DNA of 64,000 nt from Oleomonas cavernae (GCF_003590945.1 NZ_QYUK01000011.1:3504909-3568908); one strand, 5' to 3'; positions 51,847 through 63,696 are shown, numbered from the stretch's first letter. Made by a program: numbers and translations. The notes: generated from the letters alone by a model not told the origin.

Positions 51847-53198
51847 GTCAAGGGCGCGGTCCGCTCCAGCACCGCGGCGAAGAAGCCGTCGGTCGAATGG
51901 CGGGCCGGGGTCAGCACCAGATGGCTGCCGTCGACCGGCACCGGGCGGGCCGAGCCGACCTCCCGCCAAGCCTGCGCGATCGGCACCGCGCGGAAATCGG
52001 GGTGGCGCGCCAGGAAGGCGTCGACCTGGTCCTCGTCTTCCTCGATGAGGACCGAACAGGTGGCATAGACCAGCCGGCCGCCCGGCTTGACCAGGGCCGC
52101 CGCACGGTCCAGCAGGCGGGCCTGCAACTGCACCAGATGGGCCAGCTCCTCGGGGCTGGTGCGCCACTTGGCATCGGGGTTGCGGCGGAAGGTACCGGTG
52201 CCGGTGCAGGGCGCATCGACCAGTACCCGGTCGAAGCCGCCCTTCTGGCGCCCCAGCCAGGCATCGCCCTCGGCCCCGATGGCGCGGCGGGTTACATTGT
52301 GGACATCGCCGCGGCGCAGGCGGGGCACCGCCTCGTCCAGCCGGCGGGCATCGCTGTCGGTCGCCATCAGGCGGCCCTTGTTGGCCATGCCGGCGGCGAT
52401 GGCCAGGGTCTTGCCGCCGGCGCCGGCACAAAAATCGAGCACCCGTTCGCCGGGCTTTGCCCCCAGCACCAGGGCGGCAAGCTGCGAGGCCTCGTCCTGG
52501 ACCTCGACCAGGCCCTCGCGCCAGGCGCGGCTGCGGGCGATGGGCGGCCGGCCGTCGACCCGCAGGCCGACCGGCGACAGGGGCGTGGGCCAGGCGATGA
52601 TGCCGTCCTCGGCCAGGGCGGCAATGGCGGCGTCGCGCGTGCCCTTGATGGTGTTCACACGCATGTCCAGGCCCGCTTCGCCGCACAGGGCGGCCGCCTC
52701 GGCCGCCAGGCTGGTGCCGAACCGGCGGGCAAAGGGCTTCATCAGCCAGTCGGGCAGGTTGGCCTGCACCGCGGCCGGCTGGTCGGGATGATCGAGGCTG
52801 CGCTGGATCAGCTTCTCCGCCGCCCGCTTCTCGGGCGCCGGCAGGTCGGGCAGGTGCTTGTTGATGCCCGGCTTGTCCAGGCCGTCGAGCAGGGCCAGGG
52901 CCGCCACCAGGCGGGCCAGCGGCGCCGGCCGCGAGCCCACGTGATCCAGCCACCAGTCGATCTGCCGGCGATGGCGCACCAGGCCCAGAACCAGTTTGGC
53001 GATCCGGGCACGGGCCGGCGGCGGCCATTTGCGCTTGTCGAAGGCCGCCTTCAGCACCTTGTCGGCCGCCCGCCCCGCCTCGATCGCGATCAGCGCGTCG
53101 AGCACCACCGCCGCCATCTCGGCCTCGAGCTTGGGCCGGGGCTGGCGGGGACGAAAGCCGGCGGCGCGCGCGGCAGGGGATTTTCTGTGATCGGCCAT
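51843..53198 (-). CDS. rsmB: 16S rRNA (cytosine-967-C5)-methyltransferase family protein
   Basis: 451 residues. The NusB-like N-terminal domain is followed by SAM motif I VLDFCAGAGGKTLAIAAGMA, motif IV RVLVDAPCTGTGTFRRNPDA with one catalytic cysteine, and motif VI LVYATCSVLIEEDEDQV with the other. This is the RsmB/Fmu RNA m5C methyltransferase. It overlaps rlmJ by 4 bases (ATGA). The 290 bases upstream, up to glnK, form a divergent control region. Confidence 0.92.
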   Translation of the reverse strand: MADHRKSPAARAAGFRPRQPRPKLEAEMAAVVLDALIAIEAGRAADKVLKAAFDKRKWPPPARARIAKLVLGLVRHRRQIDWWLDHVGSRPAPLARLVAALALLDGLDKPGINKHLPDLPAPEKRAAEKLIQRSLDHPDQPAAVQANLPDWLMKPFARRFGTSLAAEAAALCGEAGLDMRVNTIKGTRDAAIAALAEDGIIAWPTPLSPVGLRVDGRPPIARSRAWREGLVEVQDEASQLAALVLGAKPGERVLDFCAGAGGKTLAIAAGMANKGRLMATDSDARRLDEAVPRLRRGDVHNVTRRAIGAEGDAWLGRQKGGFDRVLVDAPCTGTGTFRRNPDAKWRTSPEELAHLVQLQARLLDRAAALVKPGGRLVYATCSVLIEEDEDQVDAFLARHPDFRAVPIAQAWREVGSARPVPVDGSHLVLTPARHSTDGFFAAVLERTAPLT

Positions 53199-53200
53199 GA

Positions 53201-53827
<627 letters not shown>

Positions 53828-53850
53828 GCGCCGACGAGAGGGTCCTTCAT

Positions 53851-55299
53851 ATGAAACTGTCCTGGAAACTCCCCCTCCTGCTGGGTGCAGCGGGCGCCGC
53901 GATAATGGTGCCCGAGATTGCGGCCTTCGCGCAGGATGCCGCTGCTCCGGCGGCCGATGCCGCCGCCCCGGCGGCTGAAGCCGTGGCCGCCGCGGCCCCG
54001 GCCATGACCGTCGACAAGGGCGACAACGCCTGGATGCTGATCTCGGCCGTGATCGTGCTGATGATGTCGGTGCCCGGCCTCGCCCTGTTCTACGGCGGCC
54101 TGGTGCGCGCCAAGAACATGCTGTCGGTGCTGACCCAGTGTTTCGCCATCACCGCGATGGTCGCGATCATCTGGTGCCTGTACGGCTATAGCATGGCCTT
54201 CACCGACGGCGGCTCGATGAACGACTATGTCGGCGGCCTGGGCAAGGCATTCCTCGCCGGGGTCGACGTGACCACCCTGTCGGAGACCTTCTCCAAGGGT
54301 GTCGCCATCCCCGAACTCACCTTCGTGATGTTCCAGATGACCTTCGCCTGCATCACGCCGGCCCTGATCATCGGCGGCTTTGCCGAGCGCATCAAGTTCT
54401 CGGCCCTGCTGCTCTTCATCGCCCTGTGGGTCACTTTCATCTACTTCCCGATCGCCCACATGGTCTGGTTCTGGGGCGGCCCGAGCGCGGCCGAGGCACC
54501 GGCTGGCCTGATCTTCGGCTTCGGCGCCATCGACTTCGCCGGCGGCACCGTCGTGCACATCAATGCCGGCATCGCTGGTCTGGTGGGCTGCCTCGTGCTG
54601 GGCAAGCGTATCGGCTTCGGCAAGGAAGCGATGCCCCCGCACTCGCTGACCCTGACCATGGTCGGTGCGGCGCTGCTGTGGGTGGGCTGGTTCGGCTTCA
54701 ACGCGGGTTCGAACCTCGAAGCCAACGCCTATGCCTCGCTGGCCGCGATCAACACCTTCGTCGCCACCGCCGCGGCGGCCTTCGGCTGGCTGATCGTCGA
54801 ATGGCTGATCAAGGGCAAGCCCAGCCTGCTGGGTACCGTCTCGGGTGCCATCGCCGGTCTGGTCGCGATCACCCCGGCGGCCGGCTTCGCCGGCCCGATG
54901 GGGGCGATCATCCTGGGCCTCATCGTCGCGATCGTGTGCTTCTTCTTCGTCACCACGGTGAAGAACGCGCTCGGCTACGACGACAGCCTGGATGTCTTCG
55001 GCATCCACTGCGTGGGCGGCATCATCGGCGCCATCGCCACCGGCATCCTGGTCAATCCCGCCCTGGGCGGCGCCGGCATCGTCAACTACCTGGATCCGGC
55101 CCTGCCCGCGATCTATGACGGCACCCTGACCCAGGTGATCCGCCAGGCCAAGGGCGTCGGCATCACCCTGCTGTGGTCGGGCATCGGCTCGTTCATCCTC
55201 TACAAGATCGTCGACGTCGTGGTCGGTCTCCGCGTGCCGGCGGATGCCGAGCGCGAGGGCCTGGACGTCGCCGAGCACGGCGAACGCGCCTACAACTGA
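53851..55299 (+). CDS. amtB: ammonium transporter
   Basis: 482 residues. A cleavable signal peptide and an Ala/Pro-rich linker precede eleven membrane spans. Hallmarks: GLALFYGGLVRAKNMLSVLT, the pore histidine regions in FPIAHMVWFWGG and VFGIHCVGGIIGAIATG, and DFAGGTVVHINAGIAGLVG. It conducts ammonium under nitrogen limitation and is blocked by GlnK. Regulation is likely shared with glnK. Confidence 0.97.
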   Translation: MKLSWKLPLLLGAAGAAIMVPEIAAFAQDAAAPAADAAAPAAEAVAAAAPAMTVDKGDNAWMLISAVIVLMMSVPGLALFYGGLVRAKNMLSVLTQCFAITAMVAIIWCLYGYSMAFTDGGSMNDYVGGLGKAFLAGVDVTTLSETFSKGVAIPELTFVMFQMTFACITPALIIGGFAERIKFSALLLFIALWVTFIYFPIAHMVWFWGGPSAAEAPAGLIFGFGAIDFAGGTVVHINAGIAGLVGCLVLGKRIGFGKEAMPPHSLTLTMVGAALLWVGWFGFNAGSNLEANAYASLAAINTFVATAAAAFGWLIVEWLIKGKPSLLGTVSGAIAGLVAITPAAGFAGPMGAIILGLIVAIVCFFFVTTVKNALGYDDSLDVFGIHCVGGIIGAIATGILVNPALGGAGIVNYLDPALPAIYDGTLTQVIRQAKGVGITLLWSGIGSFILYKIVDVVVGLRVPADAEREGLDVAEHGERAYN

Positions 55300-55387
55300 T
55301 CACCCCTGGCCGGGTCCGGGCGACCGGATCCGGCCAGGCAGTGGATGTCCTGGTCTTCCGTCGTATCGGCGGGCACGGGGGAGTGCG

Positions 55388-56410
55388 GTGCATTCCCCTT
55401 TTTTCTTTGGCACTGCACAAGAGGCGCCCGACTCCGTACACTCGCCGCACATCGGGTTCGGGGGCTTCCGGCATGTCGGGTTCATCAAAAAGGCAATCAT
55501 TGCGGCGGCGCTGGGCAATGCCGGCATCGCGGTGACCAAGTTCGCGGCCGCCTTCTGGACCGGCTCGTCGGCCATGCTCTCGGAGGGCATCCATTCGCTG
55601 GTCGACGTCGGCAACCAGTTCCTGCTGCTCTACGGCCTGGGCCGCGCCGCCCGCCCGGCCGATTCGCGCCATCCCTTCGGCTATGGCAAGGAGCTGTATT
55701 TCTGGTCGTTCCTGGTCGCGATCCTGATCTTTGCCTTAGGCGGCGGCTTCTCGCTCTATGAGGGCATCCATGCGGTGAGCGAGCCTGGCGAACTGCACGA
55801 CCCGCTGGTCAACTATATCGTCCTGGGCGTAGCGATCCTGTTCGAGGCCTATTCCTTCTCGGTCGCCCTGGGAGAATTCAACAAGGGCCGCGGCGGCAAA
55901 TCGATGATCCGGGCGATTCGCGATACCAAGGATCCCAGCCTGGTCGCCGTCCTCCTGGAAGACAGCGCCGCCATGGCCGGCCTCGTCGTCGCCCTGGCCG
56001 GTATCGTGCTGGGGCAACTGCTGGACATGCCTGTCTTCGACGGCATCGCGGCCATCGTCATCGGCGTGCTGCTGCTGCTGACCGCCGTCATCCTGGCGGT
56101 GGAGTGCAAGGGCCTGCTGATCGGCGAAGGTGCGGCGCCCGAGGTTGTCGACGCCATCCGCGCCACGGTCGCCCGGGATCCCCGCATCGAGGCGGTGGGC
56201 GAGATCCTGAGCGTCCATTTCGGGCCCCATGACCTGATCGTGCTGGTCTCGCTCGACTTCCGCGGCGGCCTCTCCGGCGACGATATCGAGGCGGCCATCG
56301 GCGCGCTCGAGGCCGCGGTCAAGGCGGTCGCCCCGGAGGTGCGCCATTTCTATGTCGAGGCAGTGGCGCTGGCGCCCGCTTCTGGCTATCAAGGCCAGAT
56401 ACAGGGCTGA
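55388..56410 (+). CDS. cation diffusion facilitator family transporter
   Basis: 340 residues from GTG 55388, the only acceptable start I find, preceded by GGGGGAG. Six spans are likely. Family features are GSSAMLSEGIHSLVDVGNQF with metal-binding residues, RHPFGYGKELYFWSFLVAIL and ALLEDSAAMAGLVVA-like VAVLLEDSAAMAGL. A cytoplasmic C-terminal ferredoxin-like domain (RIEAVGEILSVHFGPHDLIV) follows. It probably exports Zn, Fe or Co. The N-terminal 35 residues are odd and the start is uncertain. Confidence 0.85.
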   Translation: MHSPFFFGTAQEAPDSVHSPHIGFGGFRHVGFIKKAIIAAALGNAGIAVTKFAAAFWTGSSAMLSEGIHSLVDVGNQFLLLYGLGRAARPADSRHPFGYGKELYFWSFLVAILIFALGGGFSLYEGIHAVSEPGELHDPLVNYIVLGVAILFEAYSFSVALGEFNKGRGGKSMIRAIRDTKDPSLVAVLLEDSAAMAGLVVALAGIVLGQLLDMPVFDGIAAIVIGVLLLLTAVILAVECKGLLIGEGAAPEVVDAIRATVARDPRIEAVGEILSVHFGPHDLIVLVSLDFRGGLSGDDIEAAIGALEAAVKAVAPEVRHFYVEAVALAPASGYQGQIQG

Positions 56411-56414
56411 TCGA

Positions 56415-56448
56415 CGGCCCGCGCGCCCCACGCGGGCGGGCCGGTCTG
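56415..56448 (+). terminator. GC-rich hairpin after the CDF transporter gene
   Basis: GCCCGCG...CGCGGGC with flanking CGG/CCG lies a few bases after the stop codon. No T-run follows, so if it ends transcription it is atypical. Confidence 0.35.
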
Positions 56449-56603
56449 GTTCGGCGTCTCCCGTCGCTTTGCGTTTCGTGCCGCTCAACGCCGCGGGCGC
56501 CGGCCCACGTTGTCGCGCCTATTAAAATGACAAATAATCATGAAGCGCTGGACCGGTCCGGTCGATCGGTATAGGAAAGCGCTCAAAGCCCAGGGGAGAC
56601 GCT

Positions 56604-58445
<1,842 letters not shown>

Positions 58446-58466
58446 CCACCCGACACATTACCTAAC

Positions 58467-58554
58467 CGTCATGGCCGGGCTTGTCCCGGCCATCCACGTG
58501 GACACCGGCCTCACCGAGTTCACGTGGATGCCCGGCACAAGGCCGGGCATGACG
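58467..58554. repeat. palindromic repeat pair (CGTCATGGCCGGG family)
   Basis: Arms 58467-58500 and 58521-58554 are inverted imperfect copies (CGTCATGGCCGGGCTTGTCC.../...AAGGCCGGGCATGACG) meeting at CACGTG words. It lies between the convergent acyl-CoA synthetase and the hypothetical gene. Same general design as the other paired repeats but a different core. Confidence 0.75.
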
Positions 58555-58578
58555 AAATCGGGAGGTGGGCAATCAGCC

Positions 58579-59154
58579 TCAATGCACCCGGGCGCTGATC
58601 GCGCCCTGGGCGAACACGGCTTCCAAGGCCGAGAGGCGGCCGTCGTCGGCATCGGCCAGGCGCAGGCCCTGCAGGGCGAAGGCAGCGCCGACATGGGCCA
58701 GGGCCGCGGCGGCGGCCCGTGCGGCCGAGGGCGGCAGCAGGGCACCCAGCACCGCCCCGGCGAGACCCGGTTCGCCGGCCTGGCAGGCGGCGAGCGCCCG
58801 CAGGATCACCGCCTCGTCATGACCCAGGGCGACGACCAGGGGGCTGCGCAGCTCGACCGGGCGCAGGGCACCGGCCGCGACGATCCGCAGGAACGCTTCG
58901 AGCGGCGCCAGGGCACGCGGCACCTCGGCCACCGCGAAGGCTTCCTCGATCAGGTGCCTGGTATCGCTGTCGCCCTTCAACAGGGCCAGGCCCTGGCGCA
59001 GCGACCACAGGGCAAGCTGCCCGGCAAAACGCAGGTCTTGCACCGTCGGCTCCACCGGCAGGCGAGGAACCGGTGCCGCCCCTGGCCGTTTTCGCCGGGC
59101 CGTCTCGGCCGGTATCAGCGTGGTCGCCAGCCCGACGCCGTCATCGTCCTGCAT
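58579..59154 (-). CDS. hypothetical protein, divergent from oxyR
   Basis: 191 residues. The first 35 are Pro/Arg-rich. The rest is Ala/Leu-rich helices (DLRFAGQLALWSLRQGLALL, HLIEEAFAVAEVPRALAPLE, HVGAAFALQGLRLADADDGR). I cannot assign a family. ATG 59154 has GGAAGGAA at good spacing; an earlier ATG at 59178 is possible. A Fur-like box lies about 50-70 bases upstream, suggesting iron or oxidative-stress control alongside oxyR. No catalytic motif is seen. Confidence 0.7.
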   Translation of the reverse strand: MQDDDGVGLATTLIPAETARRKRPGAAPVPRLPVEPTVQDLRFAGQLALWSLRQGLALLKGDSDTRHLIEEAFAVAEVPRALAPLEAFLRIVAAGALRPVELRSPLVVALGHDEAVILRALAACQAGEPGLAGAVLGALLPPSAARAAAAALAHVGAAFALQGLRLADADDGRLSALEAVFAQGAISARVH

Positions 59155-59203
59155 GCCGCATTCCTTCCCAAATTGCATGGTGCAATCTAGCGGTTTCGCG
59201 AAC

Positions 59204-59226
59204 GCAATTGCAAGTCATTCGCAAAT
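59204..59226 (-). promoter_or_regulatory. Fur-like operator candidate upstream of the hypothetical gene
   Basis: The 23 bases GCAATTGC, then AAGTCATTCGCAAAT, read on the minus strand as ATTTGCGAATGACTTGCAAT. This has the GCAAATGA/TTGCAAT words of alphaproteobacterial Fur boxes. A weaker TGCAAACGAATGAT lies near 59353. Irr or another regulator is possible. Confidence 0.4.
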
Positions 59227-59380
59227 AGGCTTAGATGGGCACCATGACAGTGCAAGCGCGATCGGCGGCAGACGCTTTGGGCACCGGCAAGCGGCCGGAA
59301 TCGCCCGCTGCGGCGATCTTTCCGCCTTGTTTGGAAGAATTCCAATCACATATGCAAACGAATGATAGGAAGGGATGATC

Positions 59381-60313
59381 ATGTCGATCTCGCTGCGCCA
59401 ATTGCGCTATCTCGTGGCGGTGGCCGACCACCAGAGTTTCCGCAAGGCGGCCACGACGCTGAATGTCAGCCAGCCGGCCATGACCGCCCAGATCCAGCTT
59501 CTGGAGCAATCGCTGGACGGCCTGGTGCTGACCCGGTCGCGCCGCGGCGTCGCCCCGACCGCGCTGGGCGAGGCGGTCATCGCCAAGGCCCGCGGCATCC
59601 TCAACGAGGTTGAAAGCCTGCGCGCCCTGGGCGTGGCGGCGGCGGCCCGGCCCCTGCGGCTGGGCGTGATCCCCACCGTGGCCCCCTACCTGGGGCCCGA
59701 CGCGGTGGAATTCGGCGGCGCCTATGCCGCCGAGGGGGTGGAACTGGTCGAAGGCCGCACCGCCGACCTGATTGCCGGCCTGCGCACCGGCACGCTGGAT
59801 GCCGCCCTGCTGGCCCTACCCGACCAGGGCACCCTGGGCCGCGACCTGGAAACCGCCACCGCCTTTGCCGAATCCTTCTTCGTGCTGCTGCCCGACAACG
59901 ATGCCCTGGCCGGCAGCCCGCAGGTGTCGCTGCACGATCTGTCCGAGCGCACCCTGCTGCTGCTCGAGGAAGGCCATTGCCTGGCCGACCAGGCCTTGAG
60001 CCTGTGCGGTGAGACCCAGAAGCGCGGGCCGGTTCGTGCCGCCTCGCTTTCGACCCTGTCGCGCCTGGTCGCCCGGGGCAAGGGCATCACCCTGCTGCCG
60101 GCCATGGCCGTGTCGGTCGAAAGCCATGTCGGCGACGGCACCGTGGTCCGCCCCCTGCCCGACCCGGCGCCCGGCCGCACCATCGGCATCGCGTGGCGCA
60201 AGGGTGCCACGGGCGAGCGTTGCTGGCGCCGCCTGGCCCAGGCCCTGGGCCGCCTGAAGCCGGCACAGGACGAGGCCCAGATCCCCGCCCTTCTCCCGAT
60301 GGCCGCCGAGTAA
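59381..60313 (+). CDS. oxyR: hydrogen-peroxide-sensing LysR regulator OxyR
   Basis: 310 residues from ATG 59381 (AGGAAGGG 6 bases upstream). The LysR HTH is SLRQLRYLVAVADHQSFRKAA. The effector domain has EEGHCLADQALSLCGE with Cys200 and Cys209, the same spacing as the redox pair Cys199/Cys208 of E. coli OxyR. It should activate peroxide defence genes; none is adjacent. The gene is divergent from the hypothetical protein. Confidence 0.88.
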   Translation: MSISLRQLRYLVAVADHQSFRKAATTLNVSQPAMTAQIQLLEQSLDGLVLTRSRRGVAPTALGEAVIAKARGILNEVESLRALGVAAAARPLRLGVIPTVAPYLGPDAVEFGGAYAAEGVELVEGRTADLIAGLRTGTLDAALLALPDQGTLGRDLETATAFAESFFVLLPDNDALAGSPQVSLHDLSERTLLLLEEGHCLADQALSLCGETQKRGPVRAASLSTLSRLVARGKGITLLPAMAVSVESHVGDGTVVRPLPDPAPGRTIGIAWRKGATGERCWRRLAQALGRLKPAQDEAQIPALLPMAAE

Positions 60314-60400
60314 GCCTTATCGGTTTCATATTGCCACCATGCGGGCGACAGTGCTATCTTGCAACCGTTGCCCGCATGGCGCGGCAAGAGGGGATGCCGC

Positions 60401-60853
60401 ATGTATCACTTCATCCTCAGGCGCAAGCTGCGCACCGTCTTCAGCCGCCTGAACGCCGGCGATTACCCCTTCATCACCCGGCAGTTTCACCCGCAGGCCG
60501 AACACTGGTTTGCCGGCGATCACGCCATGTCGGGCCGGCGGGTGACCCACGCCCGCATCGAGGAATGGTATCGGCGGCTGGCCGCCGTCTTTCCCGGCAT
60601 CAAGTTCGACATCAAGAAGCTGTTCGTCAGCGGCCCGCCCTGGCGCAGCCACGCCGCCGTCGAATGGACCGACACGATCTTCGACCGCGAAGGCAGGCCC
60701 CTGCCCAACCAGGGCGCCTTCGTCATCACCATCCGCTGGGGCAGGGTGACGGCCTTCCACGTCTATTGCGACACCGTGCGGATCGAGAAGAGTCTGGGCA
60801 TCCTCGCCGCGCAGGGCGTCGCCGCCGCGGCGGCGACACCGATTACCGGCTAG
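60401..60853 (+). CDS. SnoaL-like/ketosteroid-isomerase-fold protein
   Basis: 150 residues with an NTF2-like fold. LRTVFSRLNAGDYPFITRQF, HWFAGDHAMSGRRVTHARIE and RSHAAVEWTDTIFDREGRPL are typical of SnoaL-like proteins. Isomerase or cyclase activity cannot be predicted. It ends overlapping the convergent HxlR gene by 4 bases. Confidence 0.78.
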   Translation: MYHFILRRKLRTVFSRLNAGDYPFITRQFHPQAEHWFAGDHAMSGRRVTHARIEEWYRRLAAVFPGIKFDIKKLFVSGPPWRSHAAVEWTDTIFDREGRPLPNQGAFVITIRWGRVTAFHVYCDTVRIEKSLGILAAQGVAAAAATPITG

Positions 60854-61341
60854 TCGCCCGCGACTTTCGCCTGAACTGCGGCCATATAGCCCCGGGTGCG
60901 CGGGGTGGCGCCGGGGCCGGGCACGAAGCGCACATCGGCCGGGGGCACAGTCTTCCCCCCGGCATCGCGCAAGGTGACGGGCGCGATCTCGTTGCCGGCC
61001 GGATCGACGGCGCGCATCGGCGGCCGCCCCTGCGCGGTCCAGCGATCGCCCCATTGCATCAGGGCCAGCATGGCCGGCAGCAGGTCGCGGCTCTTCTGCG
61101 TCGGCCAGTAGGTCGGCCGGGCCGCGGTGCCGGCGCGCTCGAGCATCCCCTGGTCGACCAGGGCTTCGAGGCGGCGCGCCAGGATGTTCTTGGCGATGCC
61201 CAGGCTGGCCTGGAATTCGCCGAAACGATCCGCTCCCAGGAAGGCATCACGCAGGATCAGCAGGGTCCACCAGTCGCCGACGATGTCCAGGCTCCTAGCC
61301 AGGGAACAGTTGAAACCGCTCAAGTCCGTCTTTGCGACCAT
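60850..61341 (-). CDS. HxlR-family transcriptional regulator
   Basis: 163 residues. An N-terminal Cys at residue 12 (SGFNCSLARSLDIVGDWWTL) and the winged-helix segment LLILRDAFLGADRFGEFQAS then ILARRLEALVDQGMLERAG mark the HxlR family. Many such regulators sense oxidants or aldehydes through this cysteine. It is divergent from the MAPEG gene, its likely target. Confidence 0.88.
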   Translation of the reverse strand: MVAKTDLSGFNCSLARSLDIVGDWWTLLILRDAFLGADRFGEFQASLGIAKNILARRLEALVDQGMLERAGTAARPTYWPTQKSRDLLPAMLALMQWGDRWTAQGRPPMRAVDPAGNEIAPVTLRDAGGKTVPPADVRFVPGPGATPRTRGYMAAVQAKVAGD

Positions 61342-61423
61342 GTAACCTCCCCGCCCGCGGCGACTCTCGACGGCTCGGTCGTATTATGCCACCGTTGCGC
61401 AAGAACAAGAACAGAGAGCCGAC

Positions 61424-61834
61424 ATGCTTGCCCCCATCGTGACATTGATCGCCTGGACCCTGCTCGTCTGGATCTGGATGTATGCCAGGCGCATCCCGGC
61501 CATGAGCAAGGCCGGGCTCAACCCGCAGGACGCGCGCCATCCCGGCTCGCTGAATGTCCTGCCCGCCGAGGTTCGCCAGGTGGCGGAAAACTACAACCAC
61601 CTGATGGAACAGCCGACGATCTTCTACGCCCTGGCCTTCGCGGTTCAGCTTAGCGGCCAGGCGGACGGGCTCAGCGTCCTGCTCGGCTGGGCCTATGTCG
61701 GCCTGCGGGTGCTGCACAGCCTGGTACAGGGCACGATCAACATCGTGATGATCCGCTTTGCGCTGTTCTCGCTCTCGACCATCGTGCTGATGGTCTTGCT
61801 GGTGCACACCGGCCCCGGCTTCTTCATCGACTGA
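61424..61834 (+). CDS. MAPEG family membrane protein
   Basis: 136 residues with about four spans (LAPIVTLIAWTLLVWIWMYA, FALFSLSTIVLMVLLVH). The MAPEG-type motif PAEVRQVAENYNHLMEQPTI is present, followed by GWAYVGLRVLHSLVQGTIN. The family includes microsomal glutathione transferases. Its function may be glutathione-dependent detoxification. It is divergent from the HxlR regulator. Confidence 0.85.
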   Translation: MLAPIVTLIAWTLLVWIWMYARRIPAMSKAGLNPQDARHPGSLNVLPAEVRQVAENYNHLMEQPTIFYALAFAVQLSGQADGLSVLLGWAYVGLRVLHSLVQGTINIVMIRFALFSLSTIVLMVLLVHTGPGFFID

Positions 61835-61837
61835 ACC

Positions 61838-62828
61838 TCAGCCACGCGGCGGCACGGTCAGTTTCAGCCGGGCCGTCGCCTGGGCCTCCTTTTCCATGAA
61901 GCGGAACAGGGCCTTGATCTTGGGCCGGTCCTTGGCCTCGGGCCGGGCCACCAGCCAATGGTAGAAGCCTGACGGCACCTCGACCGGAACGGCGCCACCA
62001 GGCGCCCCAGGGCGATATCGTCGGCGATCAGCGGCACGTCGCCGATGGCGACGCCCAGGCCCTGCTCGGCCACCCGCAGGGCCATGTCCAGGATGGTGAT
62101 CACCTGCGCCCGCTCGCCCTTCAGCGTGTCGAGGCCCACCACCTCCAGCCACAGCCGCCAATAGCGGCGATCTTCGCTGGTGTCGATCAGGGTATGGCGG
62201 GCCAGGTCGCCCGGGACCTTCAGGGCGGGTTGCCGTCGATCAGCCGGGGCGCCGCCACCGGGATCAGGCGTTCGCCGGCCAGGCGCAGGGCATAGAAGCC
62301 GGGCGGCGGCGTCGCCCCATAGTGGACCGCGGCGTCGAAACCGGGCAGGTCGCCGATCTCGTCGGTGGTGATGGTCAGGCGGGCGTCGATGCGCGGGTTT
62401 TCCGCCTGGAAGCGCGACAGCCGCGGCATCACCCAGCGCATGCCGAAACTGGGCGGTGCGCCCAGCGCAAGCCTGCCCGGATCGTCATGCAGGGCCGCCG
62501 CCGCCTCGGCCATGCGATGGAAGGATTGCGTCAGTACCGGCAGGAATTTCGCCCCCTCGACCGTCAGCACCGCGCCGGTCGCCGTGCGGTGGAACAGGTC
62601 GATCCCCAACTGCCCCTCCAAGAGCTTGATCTGGCGGGATATTGCGCCCTGGGTCACGCCCAGTTCGCCCGCCGCTTTCGAGAAGCTCTGCAGGCGCCCG
62701 GCCACCTCGAAGGCGCGCAACGCATTCAGCGAGGGCAAGTTGCCGCGACCGATCAACGCACCGACCTCATGAGAAAAGCTGATGAGTTCATGACTAGAAC
62801 TCCCTGGCGGCGGCGCCACCCGGGGCAC
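61838..62828 (-). pseudogene. LysR-family regulator, two apparent frameshifts
   Basis: The first frame has the LysR HTH: SLNALRAFEVAGRLQSFSKA, GELGVTQGAISRQIKLLEGQ. It stops after AAPRLIDGNPP. A second frame gives GERAQVITILDMALRVAEQG, and a third gives VPVEVPSGFYHWLVARPEAK up to the end. One extra C at 62223-62225 and one base near 61990 rebuild a GcvA/AmpR-type protein of about 300 residues. The N-terminal 25 residues before SLNALRAFE are weak; a TTG at 62753 or 62738 may be the true start. A neighbour of the DUF1127 gene. Confidence 0.75.
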
Positions 62829-62860
62829 ATCTTATGCCCACGAGATCAAGGATCAACCCC

Positions 62861-63079
62861 ATGTCGACCATCGCTTACAAGACCAACACCACCTCCAGCT
62901 TCTTCTCGCGCCTCGCCGCCAACATGATCGCTGATCATGCTGCATGGCGGCAGCGCCGCGCCACCCGGCGCGAGCTGAGCCGCCTGGGCGCCACCTCGAA
63001 GCACTTGCTGCGCGATATCGGCATCGAGGTCGTCGAGGCGGAACGCGCCCCGGCCAAGGGCCTGTTCACCCCCTGGTAA
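62861..63079 (+). CDS. DUF1127 small protein
   Basis: 72 residues. The C-terminal motif ELSRLGATSKHLLRDIGIEV is the DUF1127 (YjiS-like) signature. Such short arginine-rich proteins are common in alphaproteobacteria; some bind RNA or affect phosphate and C/N metabolism. ATG 62861 has AAGGATC upstream; an in-frame start at 62834 is possible. Divergent from the LysR gene. Confidence 0.85.
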   Translation: MSTIAYKTNTTSSFFSRLAANMIADHAAWRQRRATRRELSRLGATSKHLLRDIGIEVVEAERAPAKGLFTPW

Positions 63080-63103
63080 TCCAGGATTGGCGGCCGCGCT
63101 GGT

Positions 63104-63496
63104 TCAGACCAGCGCGGCCTTGACCACGCGGGACAGCCGGGCCAGTTCGATCGGCTTTTCGACCAGGGCGAAGGCGCCCGAATTGGTGGTCAGCGCCGGG
63201 TTCACCCAATGCGGGTTGCCGGTCATCAGGATGATGCGGATGGTGGGATCGCGCCGGTGCATGGCCTGGGCGATCTCGATGCCGTTCCAGCCCGGCAAGT
63301 CGACGTCGAGCACCGCCAGATCCGGCCGCTCCTTGCGCAGGGCCGCCGACAGGCTGGGCCCATCGCCCGCCTGCATGACGCGGTAGCCCATCGACTCGAA
63401 ATACTCCGACAGTTCTTCGCGCAGGGCGTGGTGATCGTCCAGCACCAGGATGACCTTCTGGGCGGTCTGTCCGCCATGGGAACCGGGCGCCACCAT
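63104..63496 (-). CDS. single-domain response regulator
   Basis: 130 residues. A receiver domain only: VILVLDDHHALREELSEYFE with the acidic pocket, LAVLDVDLPGWNGIEIAQAM with the phospho-acceptor Asp, RIILMTGNPHW with the conserved Thr, and ALVEKPIELARLSRVV with the Lys. The sensor kinase is not in the window. It may act as a phosphorelay or phosphate sink, or diffuse to a target. It may start at ATG 63496, after GAGGG; an earlier start at 63532 is possible. Confidence 0.85.
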   Translation of the reverse strand: MVAPGSHGGQTAQKVILVLDDHHALREELSEYFESMGYRVMQAGDGPSLSAALRKERPDLAVLDVDLPGWNGIEIAQAMHRRDPTIRIILMTGNPHWVNPALTTNSGAFALVEKPIELARLSRVVKAALV

Positions 63497-63696
63497 CACA
63501 ACCCTCACGATCTGCTCGGGGCCGGGGCGCAACGGCGGCGCCGACCTTGGTTAAAGGCAACCACGCAACGCCCGCCTCAGGCAATCGCGACTAGTCCCAA
63601 CCATTTGAAAACAAACCGTTTTTGGGAGTATTCAGGGGTCTGCGCCAGCGCCAGACGACCGCACTTCAGCTTAAACCCGAAGGCCTTAACAAGAGC

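Noticed and set aside
63497-63696. Small RNA or regulator between the response regulator and corA
   Set aside because: No conserved hairpin or promoter pattern stands out; it is probably an ordinary spacer.
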